Numbered from the stretch's first letter, positions 18,659 to 28,997 are shown. The stretch: DNA of 64,000 bases from Paraburkholderia sp. CNPSo 3272 (GCF_024206495.1 NZ_JAMBPQ010000003.1:62001-126000), one strand, 5' to 3'. Notes: a model not told the origin generated them from the sequence alone. Made by a program: numbers and translations.

Positions 18659-19732
18659 TCATAGGGGACCGCACGGCGCGACGGGCAATCCCTCGGCCTT
18701 CCAGCGCAACATGCCGCCAGCGAGATTGGCCACCTTGCCGAAGCCCGCCTTGGTCAGCAATACGCTTGCCTGCGCGGAGCGCACGCCGGAGCGGCACACC
18801 GCCACGACAGGCCGTTCGCGATCGAGCTCGTCGATGCGGGCCATCAGTTGCGAGAGCGGCACGAGCTTCGCATCGGGCAGATGGCCGAGTTGGTCGATGA
18901 ACTCCGGGGCCTCGCGCACGTCGACGATCTGCAGCGCGGCCGCATGCTCCAGCAGCGCCATGGGCTCGATTTCCCACACGCCGCTAAAGCGCAGCGTGAG
19001 CGGCGCCCAGTCGGGCGTTTCCTGGATTGGCGCGTCGCCTTCGGGCTTGCCGCAGCGCAGGTTGGCGGGCACCGCGACGGCCATCTGCTTGGGGTGCGGC
19101 AAATTCAGGTTGTGCATATAGCCCGCGAAGTCGCCGAGATCGACGTCGCCGCCCAGGCGCGGATTGAAGCGACACTCCTCCGCCACGCTCGTAACCGTGA
19201 TGCCGCGGTAGTCGTGCGCCGGGTAGAGCAGGCAGTCGTGCGGCAGCGAGAGGATCTGCTCGCGCACGGAAGTGAAAAGCTGTTCCGCGCTCCCGCCCTG
19301 AAAATCGGTGCGGCCGCAGCCGCGTATCAGCAGGCTGTCGCCGGTGAAGGCCATGCTCGCGTCGTCGAGCACGTAGGTCAGGCAGCCGCTGGTGTGGCCG
19401 GGCGTGGCGCGCACTTCCAGATACCGCTTGCCGAAGGCGATGCGATCGCCGTGCCGCAGCGAACGGTTCACGCCCTCGGCGCCCACCGCCTCGGCGAGCG
19501 CGATCTGGCTGCCGCTGCGCTCGCGCAAGCGCCACGCGCCCGTGACATGGTCGGCGTGCACATGGGTGTCGAGCGTCGCCTGCAGGCGCAGGCCCAGTTC
19601 CTGCAACAGCGCGAGGTCGCGCGGCACCTGCTCGTAGACCGGGTCGATCAGCAGCGCCTCGCCGCTTTCGGGGTCGCCGAGCAGGTAGGTATAGGTGGAC
19701 GATACGGGGTCGAAAAGCTGGCGAAAGATCAT
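18659..19732 (-). CDS. Persulfide dioxygenase-rhodanese fusion (PRF-like)
   Basis: A 357-residue two-domain enzyme. The N-terminal metallo-beta-lactamase fold (about 1-235) carries THVHADH and PGHTSGC, the ETHE1-type mononuclear iron ligands that oxidise glutathione persulfide to sulfite. The C-terminal rhodanese domain (about 250-350) has the active loop VCRSGVRSA with catalytic Cys. This matches the PRF protein structurally studied from Burkholderia phytofirmans. The start at 19732 (MIFRQLFDP) is the family N-terminus. It is followed by a small gene 19 bases on. Likely role is detoxification of sulfide/persulfide or use of thiosulfate; established for the family, inferred here. Confidence 0.92.
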   Translation of the reverse strand: MIFRQLFDPVSSTYTYLLGDPESGEALLIDPVYEQVPRDLALLQELGLRLQATLDTHVHADHVTGAWRLRERSGSQIALAEAVGAEGVNRSLRHGDRIAFGKRYLEVRATPGHTSGCLTYVLDDASMAFTGDSLLIRGCGRTDFQGGSAEQLFTSVREQILSLPHDCLLYPAHDYRGITVTSVAEECRFNPRLGGDVDLGDFAGYMHNLNLPHPKQMAVAVPANLRCGKPEGDAPIQETPDWAPLTLRFSGVWEIEPMALLEHAAALQIVDVREAPEFIDQLGHLPDAKLVPLSQLMARIDELDRERPVVAVCRSGVRSAQASVLLTKAGFGKVANLAGGMLRWKAEGLPVAPCGPL

Positions 19733-19951
19733 CGCGGCTCTCTGTTTGGGCAAACGCCTGGTGCACTTTCCAGTATGCCGCATCCGGTTTCGGTCCGGCG
19801 GCTCCACGTGCGCGATTTACCTGCGTTTGTTCGGCACAGAACCAAAGAGCCGAAAGGCCGCTCGCCGCGATGCGGCTCATCGATTGCCATTGCCCGGCTC
19901 GCCCCTGTGCTTCGGCGCGAGCCATGGGGAGCGACGTTGCGTCGTTGCCGA

Positions 19952-21091
19952 TCAGTTACCCGTGCGCAACGTCCAGACCGTTGCCGCATTGGTGGTGTCG
20001 TCTACGGCGGCGAACTGCGAGTGGTGCTGGCTGTCCACGCCAAATGCGAGCCCGAACGCGGAACCCGTCGTGGGATCGACCGACATCTGCGCGACGAACT
20101 GGCCTTCCACGGTGAATTCGACAATCTCGCTTGGCTGTTGCGGGTCGGCGTTCACGGCGTCGCCATTGGCCGTGACGAGATGCCCGTTGGGCGCGAGCGC
20201 AAGGGCAAGCGGTCCGTGCAGATGGTTGTTGTCCTGATAGATCAGCCGCCCCACTCCGCCGCTATGATTCGCACCCGCCGCGCCGTAGATGGCGAACACC
20301 GCGTTGTCGCCTGTCGAAGCGACGTAGAGCACGTCGTGCTGGCCATCATAGGCGAGGCCCGTCGGGCCGACGACCAGCGCAGCCGGATCGGTGCGATGCA
20401 TGTAGCCCGAAGCGACGATGGTCGAGGAGGGCAACTCCTTCACGCCGTCCTCGCCGATCGCAAGGTCTATCCGGGCGACGGTGCCGTCGAGGACGTCCGA
20501 GACGAAGACCTTCACGACTTGTCCGCCGTCGAGCACGGTGAGGTCCCAGGGGCCGTCGAGCAGCCGCGCATCTTTGAGTTCCTTGACGAGCCGGCCCTGG
20601 GGATTGATCACGAGAAGCGAGCCCGGCGCGGTGACGTTCTTGCCGTCGGGGGTCGGCACGTTGCCCACCAGCACGAAGCCGCTTCTCAGCACGACGAGCG
20701 CCGTGGTGAGACCGAGGTTGGCGCCCTGGAAGAACGTCACCGGCTGGCTATTCGGAACGAGCTTCACGATCGTCGTGCCGGTGCCTTGCAGATTCGATTT
20801 CGCGTTGAAGTTGGACACCACCACGTCGCCGGGTTTGAGCGTGCTCCATGAGGGCACGCCGAACGGTACGAATGCAATGCCGTACGGATTGACGTCGCCA
20901 TTGGACGGCACGGTCGACGCAGTCGCGAAGGCCGGCGGCAGGATCGCCTGCAGGCCATCGGCGCGCACGGTTCCCAGCGCCAGGGCGAAGAGCCCGGCAC
21001 CCAACGCGAGGTGACGCAGTCGCGTCACGAACGCCGCCCGGTTCCGGCCGAAGTAAGAACGACATGCAGACAACGAGCGAGAAGCTTTCAT
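19952..21091 (-). CDS. Secreted NHL/beta-propeller-type protein
   Basis: A 379-residue exported protein. A basic N-terminal extension leads to a hydrophobic core and cleavage near VRADG (about 43-45). The body has repeated NHL-like blades (GLAYDGQHDVLYVASTGDNAVF; LALALAPNGHLVTANGD). ATG 21091 is preceded by the strong ribosome site GGAGGT; the longer frame overlaps the LysR gene and is rejected. Beta-propellers of this sort bind ligands or act as hydrolases; here no catalytic set can be named. Confidence 0.75.
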   Translation of the reverse strand: MKASRSLSACRSYFGRNRAAFVTRLRHLALGAGLFALALGTVRADGLQAILPPAFATASTVPSNGDVNPYGIAFVPFGVPSWSTLKPGDVVVSNFNAKSNLQGTGTTIVKLVPNSQPVTFFQGANLGLTTALVVLRSGFVLVGNVPTPDGKNVTAPGSLLVINPQGRLVKELKDARLLDGPWDLTVLDGGQVVKVFVSDVLDGTVARIDLAIGEDGVKELPSSTIVASGYMHRTDPAALVVGPTGLAYDGQHDVLYVASTGDNAVFAIYGAAGANHSGGVGRLIYQDNNHLHGPLALALAPNGHLVTANGDAVNADPQQPSEIVEFTVEGQFVAQMSVDPTTGSAFGLAFGVDSQHHSQFAAVDDTTNAATVWTLRTGN

Positions 21092-21222
21092 CTGACACCT
21101 CCTTCTCGCGGGGACGGTCCGGACGCCAGGACGACTCGCGCGGCCAGTGAACGCACCATGCTTCGCGCGCCCCGCGTTTTGCGTAAACGATCCGGAGGCG
21201 AGGCTATTCCGCGTGGCGCGCT

Positions 21223-22179
21223 TCAACGTTTCGCGGTTCCGGTCTGCACTTTCGGCGCGATCGCAGGCACCGCCAGCTGCTCCACCAGAAAATCCACGAA
21301 CGCCCGCACGCGCGACGTCAGGTAACGGGCATGCGGATACAGCAGAATGAACGGGCGCGTGCGTCCACCCTCCTCGCGCAGCACTTCCACGAGCCTGCCT
21401 TCGCGCAGGTCGTCCGCCACCACGAAGCGATACGTCTGGAACAGCCCCGCTCCCGCGCGCGCGAGCGTCACGCCGGCGAGCGCGTCGCCCGACGTTCCGT
21501 AACTTCCGCTCGTGATCACATCGCCATCTTCATTGGCATTGCCGTCGAACGTCCACGCAAGATGACGCCCACTACTTGGCAGTTCGAACTGTATGCATTC
21601 GTGCGACTGCAGATCCGCCACGGACTTGGGCACGCCCGCGCGCTTCAGATAGGCGGGCGTGGCCACCACCACCATCTCCGCGTCTTCGAGCTTGCGCGCC
21701 ACGAGGTTGGAATCGGCGGGCGCGCGTCCGCGAATCGCCAGGTCGAAGCCTTCGTCTGCGAAGTCGATGTTGCGGTTGCTCAAATGCGTGTCGACCTGCA
21801 CCTCCGGATAGCGCTCGCGAAACGCCGGCAAGAGCGGCAACACGCGATAGTGCCCGTAGGGCGTGGGCATGCTGATGCGCAGCACGCCAGCCGGCGTGGT
21901 CTGCTCGCCTGTGACTTCGCGCTCGGCGTCCACGAGTTGCGAGAGCGCCTGGCGGCACTGCTCGAAGTAGCGCCGTCCCGCATCGGTCAGGCGGATCTGA
22001 CGCGTCGTGCGCACGAACAGGCGCACGCCTAGCCGCTCTTCGAGCCGCGCCACGGATCGGCTCACCGCGGCGGGCGTGACGCTCGCCGCATTGGCCGCCA
22101 GCGTGAAGCTGCCCAGCTCCGCCGCCTGGCAGAACAGTTCGATGCTGCCTAGCAGCAGATCGTCGAATTTGCGTTGCAT
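21223..22179 (-). CDS. LysR-family transcriptional regulator
   Basis: A 318-residue regulator. The N-terminal winged helix (about 10-70) shows AAELGSFTLAANAASVTPAAVS and RTTRQIRLTDAGRRYFEQC; the effector domain follows from about 95. This is the common CrgA/DmlR-like subgroup. It is divergent to the truncated RidA gene with about 100 bases between, and lies upstream of the NHL gene on the same strand. Its target is unknown. Confidence 0.9.
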   Translation of the reverse strand: MQRKFDDLLLGSIELFCQAAELGSFTLAANAASVTPAAVSRSVARLEERLGVRLFVRTTRQIRLTDAGRRYFEQCRQALSQLVDAEREVTGEQTTPAGVLRISMPTPYGHYRVLPLLPAFRERYPEVQVDTHLSNRNIDFADEGFDLAIRGRAPADSNLVARKLEDAEMVVVATPAYLKRAGVPKSVADLQSHECIQFELPSSGRHLAWTFDGNANEDGDVITSGSYGTSGDALAGVTLARAGAGLFQTYRFVVADDLREGRLVEVLREEGGRTRPFILLYPHARYLTSRVRAFVDFLVEQLAVPAIAPKVQTGTAKR

Positions 22180-22281
22180 GCCCGTTTTCTCCTGATTGCT
22201 CCCGTTCGCGCCCGATGCTTTAGTTCTATGCTGAAGGGTCCCGCATGAGGCGAATGGTCATCACCACTGGAGGAGAACATC

Positions 22282-22521
22282 GTGTCCGTCGAACACCTGG
22301 GCAGCTTCGAGCGGCTGCATCACATCGTGCGCATGGAAGGCCACGTGAGCAGCGCCGAAGGCTTTCTCGAGCAGCCTGGCGTGCTCGACGCCGCGTCGGA
22401 TCTCTTCGCCGCCGTGCTCGGCGAGAAGGCCGGACACGCGCGCTCCGCGTTCTCGCATGCGCGACTGCCCCTCGATCTGCCCGTCGAACTCGTGGTGATC
22501 GCACAGATTCTGCCTGCCTGA
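22282..22521 (+). pseudogene. N-terminally truncated RidA/YjgF-family protein
   Basis: A 79-residue frame matching only the C-terminal half of a RidA-family protein: RMEGHVSSAEGFLEQPGVLDA, ASDLFAAVLGEKAGHARSA and LPLDLPVELVVIAQ. Full members of this subgroup are about 150 residues; the upstream bases do not encode the missing half in any frame. Strikingly, GTG at 22282 is preceded by a perfect GGAGGAG, so the short form may still be translated. RidA proteins deaminate reactive imines; the truncated form lacks part of the barrel and probably lacks activity. Confidence 0.6.
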
Positions 22522-22608
22522 AGCCGTCTTCGCCGCCGCGTAAAGGAACATCGGCACGCGCATCCATCGCGCGTGCCGATCTTCCCGGTTGCGTTTATCG
22601 AATGCTGC

Positions 22609-23709
22609 TCAAGCCCACACCGACTGCAACCGTGCGATGCTCTCGCGCGTCTCACGCTCCAGTTGCGCCACCAGTTCCGCCGCCGGCAACGCGCGCGCGA
22701 GCGGCGCGGCCTGGCCCGCCCACTGCGCGCCGTAGCCGAACTCGCCCTTGGCCTTCGCTGCCGCGGTCAGCGCCTTGCCCGCGTCGTACGTGATCGGATA
22801 AGACGGAATGCGCGGCGCCTTGGGATCCTCGCCAAGCGCAGTAAAGCGGTTAACGATGCTGCGCGCCAGCCGCCCCGAGATCGCCGAGGTGAACGTAGTA
22901 TGGCGCGCGGCGTCGCCGAGCAAGGCGGCCCGATAGCCTTCGTCCGCAGCGCTTTCCGGGCAGGCCACGAACGCCGTGCCCAGTTGCGCCGCCTGCGCGC
23001 CCAGCGCGAGTGCGGCCGCAATGCCCGCGCCGTCCATGATGCCGCCCGCCGCGATCACGGGCACATCGAATTCGCTCACCAGCAGGCGCGTGAGCGCGAA
23101 CGTGCCGAGGCCGTCGTCGCGGGCATTCTGATCGAACACGCCGCGATGGCCGCCCGCCTCCACACCCTGGGCGACGATCGCATCCACGCCCGCCTCCACC
23201 GCTGCGGCCGCTTCGTCGATATTGGTTGCACTCGCATACAAACGAATGCCTGCGTGCTTGAGTTCGGCGATCACGGCATCGGGCGGCAGGCCGAAATGGA
23301 AGCTCACCACCGCCGGCTTCTCTTCGAGCAGCATGGTCTGCATGGCCTTGTCCACGACGAAGCTCGTGTAGATCTCCGAGAGCGACGCGGGCGGCTTCGC
23401 GCCGTATTGCTCGAACACCGGCGCGAGCCAGTCGAGCCATGCACGCTCCACGGCCGCGTCGGCCGTGGCCGGGCGATGGCAGAACACGTTGATGTTGAAC
23501 GGCCTCGCCGTCAGCTCGCGCGTCTGGTGGATCGCGCGGCGCGCGTTCTCCACGTTCATCGCCGCCACACCCAGCGAGCCGAGCGCGCCCGCATTCGACA
23601 CGGCGGCGGCCAGCGCCGGCGTGGTGGTGCCCGCCATGGGCGCCTGAATGATCGGCTTCTGAATGCCGAGCGAGCGCAGCAACGCCCGTTGGTCCACTTG
23701 AGTGCTCAT
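22609..23709 (-). CDS. Nitronate monooxygenase (2-nitropropane dioxygenase family)
   Basis: A 366-residue FMN enzyme with a TIM barrel. [13 protein letters not shown] starts the family pattern; GVEAGGHRG (about 178-186), [11 protein letters not shown] and [17 protein letters not shown] hold the FMN-phosphate and active-site loops. It oxidises alkyl nitronates such as propionate-3-nitronate. ATG 23709 has GGAGGG upstream, although the frame continues upstream through the MFS gene region as a shadow. It is last in a run behind two MFS transporters, 29 bases from the preceding gene. Confidence 0.9.
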   Translation of the reverse strand: MSTQVDQRALLRSLGIQKPIIQAPMAGTTTPALAAAVSNAGALGSLGVAAMNVENARRAIHQTRELTARPFNINVFCHRPATADAAVERAWLDWLAPVFEQYGAKPPASLSEIYTSFVVDKAMQTMLLEEKPAVVSFHFGLPPDAVIAELKHAGIRLYASATNIDEAAAAVEAGVDAIVAQGVEAGGHRGVFDQNARDDGLGTFALTRLLVSEFDVPVIAAGGIMDGAGIAAALALGAQAAQLGTAFVACPESAADEGYRAALLGDAARHTTFTSAISGRLARSIVNRFTALGEDPKAPRIPSYPITYDAGKALTAAAKAKGEFGYGAQWAGQAAPLARALPAAELVAQLERETRESIARLQSVWA

Positions 23710-23738
23710 GTTGCGTTCCCTCCGGAAGCGTTCCAGTT

Positions 23739-25019
23739 TCAAGCGTGAGCGCGGCGCTGCGCCCAGTGCGCGAGTCCGCCGCATGCGACCAGCAGCGCGC
23801 CGGTCGCGAAAAACACGGCGTGCAGACCGAAGTGAACGCCGATCACGCCGCCGATCACCGGGCCCACCACCTGGCCGCTGAATTGCGCCGACTGCAAATA
23901 GCCGAGCATGCGGCCCGTTTTGCTTTCGTCTACCGACTGCCGTGCGAGCTTGCCGATCGAAGGCAAGAGTCCCGCGAGCGTCATGCCCATCACCACACGC
24001 AGGCCCGCGAGCTGCCACCAGTGAGTGACGAACGCCTGCGGCACCATCGCGAGCCCTGTGAGCACGAGGCAGGCGACGATCACGCGCCAGCTCCCGAAGC
24101 GGTCGGCCAGTGCGCCCAGGCGCGCCGCCGTCAGCATGCTGCCAAGCGCCGAGCATGCCATGACCACGCCCGCCACGCGCGCGAGATGCGCCGCGCCCAC
24201 GCCCAGGCTGCCGATATACACCGTGATGACGGGCTCGATGGACATGTTGGCGAGCAGCACCATCATCGCAGTCACGAGCAGCGCGGCCACCACCGCATAG
24301 TCGGGGCGGCGCGCACCGCTGCCCGAACCGGCCGCCGCGTTGCTTGCGTGCGGTTTCGCGTCGCTTTCTGGATGAAACTCTTCCTTCACCACGAAGATGG
24401 TCAGGAGCGCCGCCACGGCGATCATCGCACCGCCGGCGAAAAAGGTGCCGCGAATGCCGATCCAGCCGGGCAGCACGCCGCCCACCAGCGGTCCCACGAG
24501 ATTGCCTGCGAGCGCGCCCGTGGAAAGAATGCCGAGCGCCCAGCCCGCGCGCTCGCGCGGCGCCTGGGTGCCGACCATCACCGTGGAAGCCGACGCATAG
24601 CCACCCACGAGGCCGGCGATCAGACGCAGCGCGACGAGCTCGTACACATTGTGCGCCACGCCGATCAACGACATCACCACGGCCATGCCGATGGCGGCGC
24701 GCACGAGCATGGGCTTGCGGCCATAGCGGTCGGCGAGGCGCCCCCAGATCGGCGCGGTGAGCGCCGTGCCGAGGAAGGTCGCGCCGAACGCCACGCCCGA
24801 CCACTGGATCACGGCGGACTGCGAGCTCACGCCGAGCTGCCGAACGTAGAGCGGCAGGAATGGCAGCAGCATGCTGAGGCTCACGAGCGTCGTGAACGAG
24901 CCGATTACGCACACGACGAGATTGCGCCGCCAGTATTGCGCATTGCGCTCCGAGTAGCCGCGCGGTTGCGGGTTTGACTGCCGCAGCGCAGCCGCGGGTG
25001 AGGAGACGGTGGTATTCAC
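23739..25019 (-). CDS. MFS transporter (multidrug-type, 12 TM)
   Basis: A 426-residue transporter starting at GTG 25019, which overlaps the TGA of the preceding gene (GTGA), implying translational coupling. The MFS signature [13 protein letters not shown] follows TM2 and is repeated weakly after TM8 ([12 protein letters not shown]). Two six-helix halves flank a cytoplasmic loop at about 215-235. It resembles MdtG/TetA-type drug/H+ antiporters. Together with the YbfB-like transporter and nitronate monooxygenase it forms one transcript. Confidence 0.87.
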   Translation of the reverse strand: MNTTVSSPAAALRQSNPQPRGYSERNAQYWRRNLVVCVIGSFTTLVSLSMLLPFLPLYVRQLGVSSQSAVIQWSGVAFGATFLGTALTAPIWGRLADRYGRKPMLVRAAIGMAVVMSLIGVAHNVYELVALRLIAGLVGGYASASTVMVGTQAPRERAGWALGILSTGALAGNLVGPLVGGVLPGWIGIRGTFFAGGAMIAVAALLTIFVVKEEFHPESDAKPHASNAAAGSGSGARRPDYAVVAALLVTAMMVLLANMSIEPVITVYIGSLGVGAAHLARVAGVVMACSALGSMLTAARLGALADRFGSWRVIVACLVLTGLAMVPQAFVTHWWQLAGLRVVMGMTLAGLLPSIGKLARQSVDESKTGRMLGYLQSAQFSGQVVGPVIGGVIGVHFGLHAVFFATGALLVACGGLAHWAQRRAHA

Positions 25020-26227
25020 TTGGCCCCCAACGCGGCGAAGAGATCGACGAAGAGCGCAACCACGAGCGCCGCGGCGCCGATGGTGAAGAGCACGAGGTAG
25101 TTGCCGCCGCTCGACGAGAACACGAACGACAGGCCATACGCGGCGACCGCCTGCATCACGGCGAAGCTCGTCGTGGCGCGGGTCCACGCGCCCTTCACGG
25201 CCGACGGATGGTGCGCGAGCAGTTCGTTCACGCGGCCGAGCACCAGCGGCACGATGCCCGGCGTGAAGGCGCCCACCAGCACGGCGGAAACCATCAGCCC
25301 CGCCGGACCGAAAATGCCGAGAGCCGGAATCGCGACCGCCACTGCCTGCACCAGATAGGCGGCGCGCAACGCGGGACCGAAGCCCGCGCGGTCGGCAAGG
25401 TGCCCCGCCGCTAGCGGGCCGACGATCGCGCCGATGCCGTACAGCACCCAGAACTCGGCGCCCGCATCCACGCCGCGCCCCAGTCCGCGCGCCACATAGT
25501 CGACGAGGAAGATCATGTGCGGCACGAGCCCCACGGCGTTCAGCCCGTACTCGGCATAGAGCGCGCGCAGCTTCGCGCGGGGGTAAGCCTTGGCGTGTTC
25601 GAAGCGCGAGGGCGCGTGAGCGTGCGCCGGCGTGCTGCCGTGCTCGGGCCAGCCGTTCCACGCCACGGCCGTGAGCAGCAGCGAGACGACGGCGAGTCCG
25701 AGCCAGGTTGCCGTGAGGCCCTGGCGCAGCAGAATCGGCACGATCGTGCCCGAGGCGGCAATGCCGAGCCCGATGCCAGTGAAGATGCCGCCGCTCGCGA
25801 AGCCGCGGCGCGCCGCCGGCACGTGCGCGAGGATCGTGGGTGCGGCGAGCACCATCAGAGCGCCGCCCGACAGGCCCGAGGCGAAACGCCAGACGAAGAA
25901 CCAGAGGAACGAAACGGGCACCGCGCAGGCGACGAAGGCGATGGTCGCGAGCAGCATCATCGCGCGCAGCACCGTGGCGGGTTTGGCGGCGCGAACCATC
26001 GCGCCTGCGAGCAGCGCACCGGCCAGATAACCGCCCAGGTTAGCAGCGCCGAGGTAGGCGGCAGTCGAGGCGGGGAACCAGTGGGCGCCGATGATGGCGG
26101 GCAGCAACGGCGTATAGGCGAAACGCGCGAGACCAATGCCGATGAGGCTTGCGCTAGCCCCGGCGAGCGTGCCCCGCCAGACGTTGTAGGCCGCGGGCGC
26201 GGACGGATTCGAGACGGCTTGATGCAT
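25016..26227 (-). CDS. YbfB/YjiJ-family MFS transporter
   Basis: A 403-residue membrane protein with 12 hydrophobic segments. The opening [14 protein letters not shown] is characteristic of the YbfB/YjiJ family. It follows the LysR gene by 133 bases on the same strand and overlaps the next transporter gene by four bases. The substrate is unknown; members are thought to be exporters. Confidence 0.85.
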   Translation of the reverse strand: MHQAVSNPSAPAAYNVWRGTLAGASASLIGIGLARFAYTPLLPAIIGAHWFPASTAAYLGAANLGGYLAGALLAGAMVRAAKPATVLRAMMLLATIAFVACAVPVSFLWFFVWRFASGLSGGALMVLAAPTILAHVPAARRGFASGGIFTGIGLGIAASGTIVPILLRQGLTATWLGLAVVSLLLTAVAWNGWPEHGSTPAHAHAPSRFEHAKAYPRAKLRALYAEYGLNAVGLVPHMIFLVDYVARGLGRGVDAGAEFWVLYGIGAIVGPLAAGHLADRAGFGPALRAAYLVQAVAVAIPALGIFGPAGLMVSAVLVGAFTPGIVPLVLGRVNELLAHHPSAVKGAWTRATTSFAVMQAVAAYGLSFVFSSSGGNYLVLFTIGAAALVVALFVDLFAALGAK

Positions 26228-26360
26228 GACGACTCCCGGAAGCGGATGCAGTGAAGCACCCGCTGAAGTTGGGAGTCAGTCTAGGTTAGATCGCGCGGCG
26301 AGAGAATCGCCGCGATACGGAAGTCATTCTTCCGCGCGGCGAACGGATGGCGAACGCTGC

Positions 26361-27287
26361 TCAGTCGGCGTCGGTAATGCGCCGGGCTTGCTCGAAGTAC
26401 GCGCGCAGCCGGGGCGCGGCGAAATCGACGAAACTGCGCACTTTGGGCACCGAGAGACGCCCGTGCGGCGTGACGAGATTCGCGGGCAGCGGCCCATGCT
26501 CGCTGTCGCGCAGCACGATCCTGAGCCGGCCCGCCTCGACCTCTTCGGCCACGTGATAGGAAAAGAGCCGCGTGACGCCATGCCCCGCAACGGCCGAAGC
26601 CCGCGCCGCGCGTATCGTATTCACGATGAAGCGCGGCGAGAACTGCACGACCTGGGGGAGCGCCGTCTGACGCGCCGCCGGGAAGCTCCACGAGTCGAGC
26701 CCGAAATGCGTCATCGAGATGATCGGGTGGCTCGCGAGATCGGCGGGCGTCTCGATGGCCGGATGCGTGGCGAGATAGTCGGGCGAGGCCACCACCACGC
26801 GCCGCACCTCGCCCACCGGAATGGCGACGAGCGTCGAATCCTGCAGATGCGCAATGCGCAGCGCCACATCGATGCCCTCGTCGATGAGGCTCGCAGGCCG
26901 GTCGAGCAGGTGCAGACGGATCGACACCTCTGGGTTGCGGTCGATGAACTCCTCGATCATCGGGCGCAGCACCTCTTCGCCGACGGCCACCGCCGCCGTT
27001 ACACCCAGCAATCCGCGCGGCGCGGAGCGTTCGTCGGCGGCGAGCAGGTCGGCTTCTTCGAGATCGGCGAGGATGCGCCGGCATGCGAGCGCATAGCGCT
27101 CGCCCGCCTCGCTCAGGCGGATCGTGCGCGTGGTGCGGTACAGGAGCGCCGTGCCGGTGTGCTCCTCGAGGAACGCAATGGCCCGGCTCACCGCCGCGGG
27201 CGAACGGCCCAGCCGGCGGCCCGCGCCCGCGAGACTCCCCTCGTCGAGCGTGGCGACGAAAACCTTCATGGCGTCGATTCGGTCCAT
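26361..27287 (-). CDS. LysR-family transcriptional regulator
   Basis: A 308-residue regulator. MDRIDAMKVFVATLDEGSL is the typical subgroup start, deciding ATG 27287 over an upstream frame. The HTH is at about 1-60 (GRSPAAVSRAIAFLEE) and the effector domain from about 90. It sits upstream of and in the same direction as the two MFS genes and nitronate monooxygenase, so it is the likely regulator of that run, and it is divergent from the small secreted protein at 27398. Confidence 0.88.
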   Translation of the reverse strand: MDRIDAMKVFVATLDEGSLAGAGRRLGRSPAAVSRAIAFLEEHTGTALLYRTTRTIRLSEAGERYALACRRILADLEEADLLAADERSAPRGLLGVTAAVAVGEEVLRPMIEEFIDRNPEVSIRLHLLDRPASLIDEGIDVALRIAHLQDSTLVAIPVGEVRRVVVASPDYLATHPAIETPADLASHPIISMTHFGLDSWSFPAARQTALPQVVQFSPRFIVNTIRAARASAVAGHGVTRLFSYHVAEEVEAGRLRIVLRDSEHGPLPANLVTPHGRLSVPKVRSFVDFAAPRLRAYFEQARRITDAD

Positions 27288-27397
27288 TGCGCGTTTTGGC
27301 GTGCGGTCGCTTCGCTCTGTGAATTCCGCGTCGATCTTAGCGGATATCGCGCAGGCGTTAAAATCGGCGCTTCCACTTTTGCGGCAAACGATCACTC

Positions 27398-27811
27398 ATG
27401 AAGCGCCTCACCCTCTCGCCGGTCCTCGCTGCCTTCGCTGCCATGGCGCTGGCCGCCGCGCCCGCCCTTGCCCAAACGTCGTCGGGCGATTCGAATTCGA
27501 AGCGCGAATGCGCGATCGGTTATGTAACGGGCGTTGCAGGCTCCGCGCAAAGCGTGCGCGACTATCTGGCCACGCCCGACCGCGACCGCATTCGCTACCT
27601 CAAGGACAACGAGATTCAATGCAAGATCGCCGACGACGACAGCCACGCGTCCGGCTGCACTGGCGTCACGCTATTGAAGAACGAGAAGGTGAGCGTGTAC
27701 GACGATAGCGACCCTGCCACCACGGCCATCGTCGTGCGCGTCGAACTCGATCGCGGCACCTACCCGGTGATCATCGTCGCGCCCAAAAACGAGGTGAAGT
27801 GCGACGAGTGA
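27398..27811 (+). CDS. Small secreted protein of unknown function
   Basis: A 137-residue protein with a clear Sec signal peptide (MKRLTLSPVLAAFAAMA, cleavage after ALA before QTSS). The mature part contains four Cys (in REC, QC, GC and KC), enough for two disulfides, and a C-terminal beta-rich section. It is divergent from the LysR gene with 110 bases between. No family recognised. Confidence 0.72.
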   Translation: MKRLTLSPVLAAFAAMALAAAPALAQTSSGDSNSKRECAIGYVTGVAGSAQSVRDYLATPDRDRIRYLKDNEIQCKIADDDSHASGCTGVTLLKNEKVSVYDDSDPATTAIVVRVELDRGTYPVIIVAPKNEVKCDE

Positions 27812-27821
27812 CCGGACGTGG

Positions 27822-28940
27822 CTAACGTGAGCTATGCTCGCACGCCGCGATCTCCGCCTCAGTCACGCCCGCCATGCGCGCGGCATCGACGATCTGCGAC
27901 CAGCTCGTCGCATCCACGGGGACGCCCTGCGCTTCGCGCTGCCGCCGCGTCGCGTCCTCGCGCTCGCCGGGCAGCAGGATCTCGTCGACACCCGCTGCGC
28001 GCCGCGTGGCCTTCAGCCATTCCACGAACGCAAGCGCTTCGTGCTCGCGCGAAGGCGCGTCGAAGGCCGCCGGGTCGACGATCACCGACGTCATGCAATT
28101 GACGATCGCGTGCGTGGAAACGATGGTTTGCTCGCGCGTCGTGAAGCCGCCCGAGAGCGCGCCCGCCAGAATCTCGCACATCGCGGCGAGCCCCGAACCC
28201 TTGTGACCCGCCACCGCGCCGCCGAACGCGCGCAGCGCGCCGTGCTGCGTATCGCTGAACAGCGCGCCCGGATCGCGCGTGGGGCGGCCGTCGCTGTCGA
28301 TCAGGGCGTCGGCGGGTACATCCACGCCCTTGTTGTAGGCCACGCGCACTTTCCCCGCGGCAATCGCGCTTGTGGCGAAGTCCAGCACCAGCGGCGAGCG
28401 CCCCTCGAGCGGAAACGCCGCACAAAACGGATTGGTGCCGAAGCGCCTGTCGATGCCGCCGAACGGCGCGACGAGCGGATCGCCCGCGACGTTGACGAAG
28501 TGGAACGACACGAGCCCGGCGCGCGCACATTGCTCCGCCCAGTGCCCGATACGTCCGATGTGATGCGCGTTGCGCAGGCCGAGCGCACACACGCCGAGCG
28601 ACTTCGCGCGCTCGATGCCGTACTCCATCGCCTCGAACGCCGTGACTTGCCCGAAGCCGCGCCCGGCTTCGATCGTGAGTACCGCACCCGCGTCGCGCAC
28701 GACCTGCGCGTGCGTATTCAATTTGAGTTCGCCTTCGCGGCACGACAGCATATAGCGCGGAATCATGCCCACGCCGTGCGAGTCGTGCCCGGCGAGATTC
28801 GCTTCGACGAGATGATCGGCAACCAGCGTTGCCTCGCGCGCCTCGCTGCCGGCCGCACGCCAGATGGCGACGACGAAGGCGTGCAGCGCGCGAGCCTCGA
28901 TAACGACTTCTGAACCTTTAGCGGCAGTGGCATTCGACAT
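27822..28940 (-). CDS. Ldh2-family malate/lactate/ureidoglycolate-type dehydrogenase
   Basis: A 372-residue NAD(P)H-dependent oxidoreductase of the Ldh2 family (non-Rossmann). Family marks are ANLAGHDSHGVGMIPRY, LGLRNAHHIGRIGHW, FGTNPFCAAFP and GHKGSGLAAMCEILAGALSG. These enzymes reduce or oxidise 2-oxo/2-hydroxy acids (malate, sulfolactate, 2,3-diketogulonate). Position at the end of the lactonase-dehydratase-MFS run makes a sugar-acid-derived 2-oxo acid the likely substrate. Confidence 0.87.
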   Translation of the reverse strand: MSNATAAKGSEVVIEARALHAFVVAIWRAAGSEAREATLVADHLVEANLAGHDSHGVGMIPRYMLSCREGELKLNTHAQVVRDAGAVLTIEAGRGFGQVTAFEAMEYGIERAKSLGVCALGLRNAHHIGRIGHWAEQCARAGLVSFHFVNVAGDPLVAPFGGIDRRFGTNPFCAAFPLEGRSPLVLDFATSAIAAGKVRVAYNKGVDVPADALIDSDGRPTRDPGALFSDTQHGALRAFGGAVAGHKGSGLAAMCEILAGALSGGFTTREQTIVSTHAIVNCMTSVIVDPAAFDAPSREHEALAFVEWLKATRRAAGVDEILLPGEREDATRRQREAQGVPVDATSWSQIVDAARMAGVTEAEIAACEHSSR

Positions 28941-28997
28941 GTACGTGACCCTGTGTGTGGCAGCGGGGTAAGAGGCCGCGCCTTCGCGGTTACGTGC

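Noticed and set aside
22609..25137. Apparent 842-codon fusion of a transporter shadow with nitronate monooxygenase
   Set aside because: The first 475 codons are an Arg/Ala-rich shadow of the MFS gene; ATG 23709 with GGAGGG is the real start.
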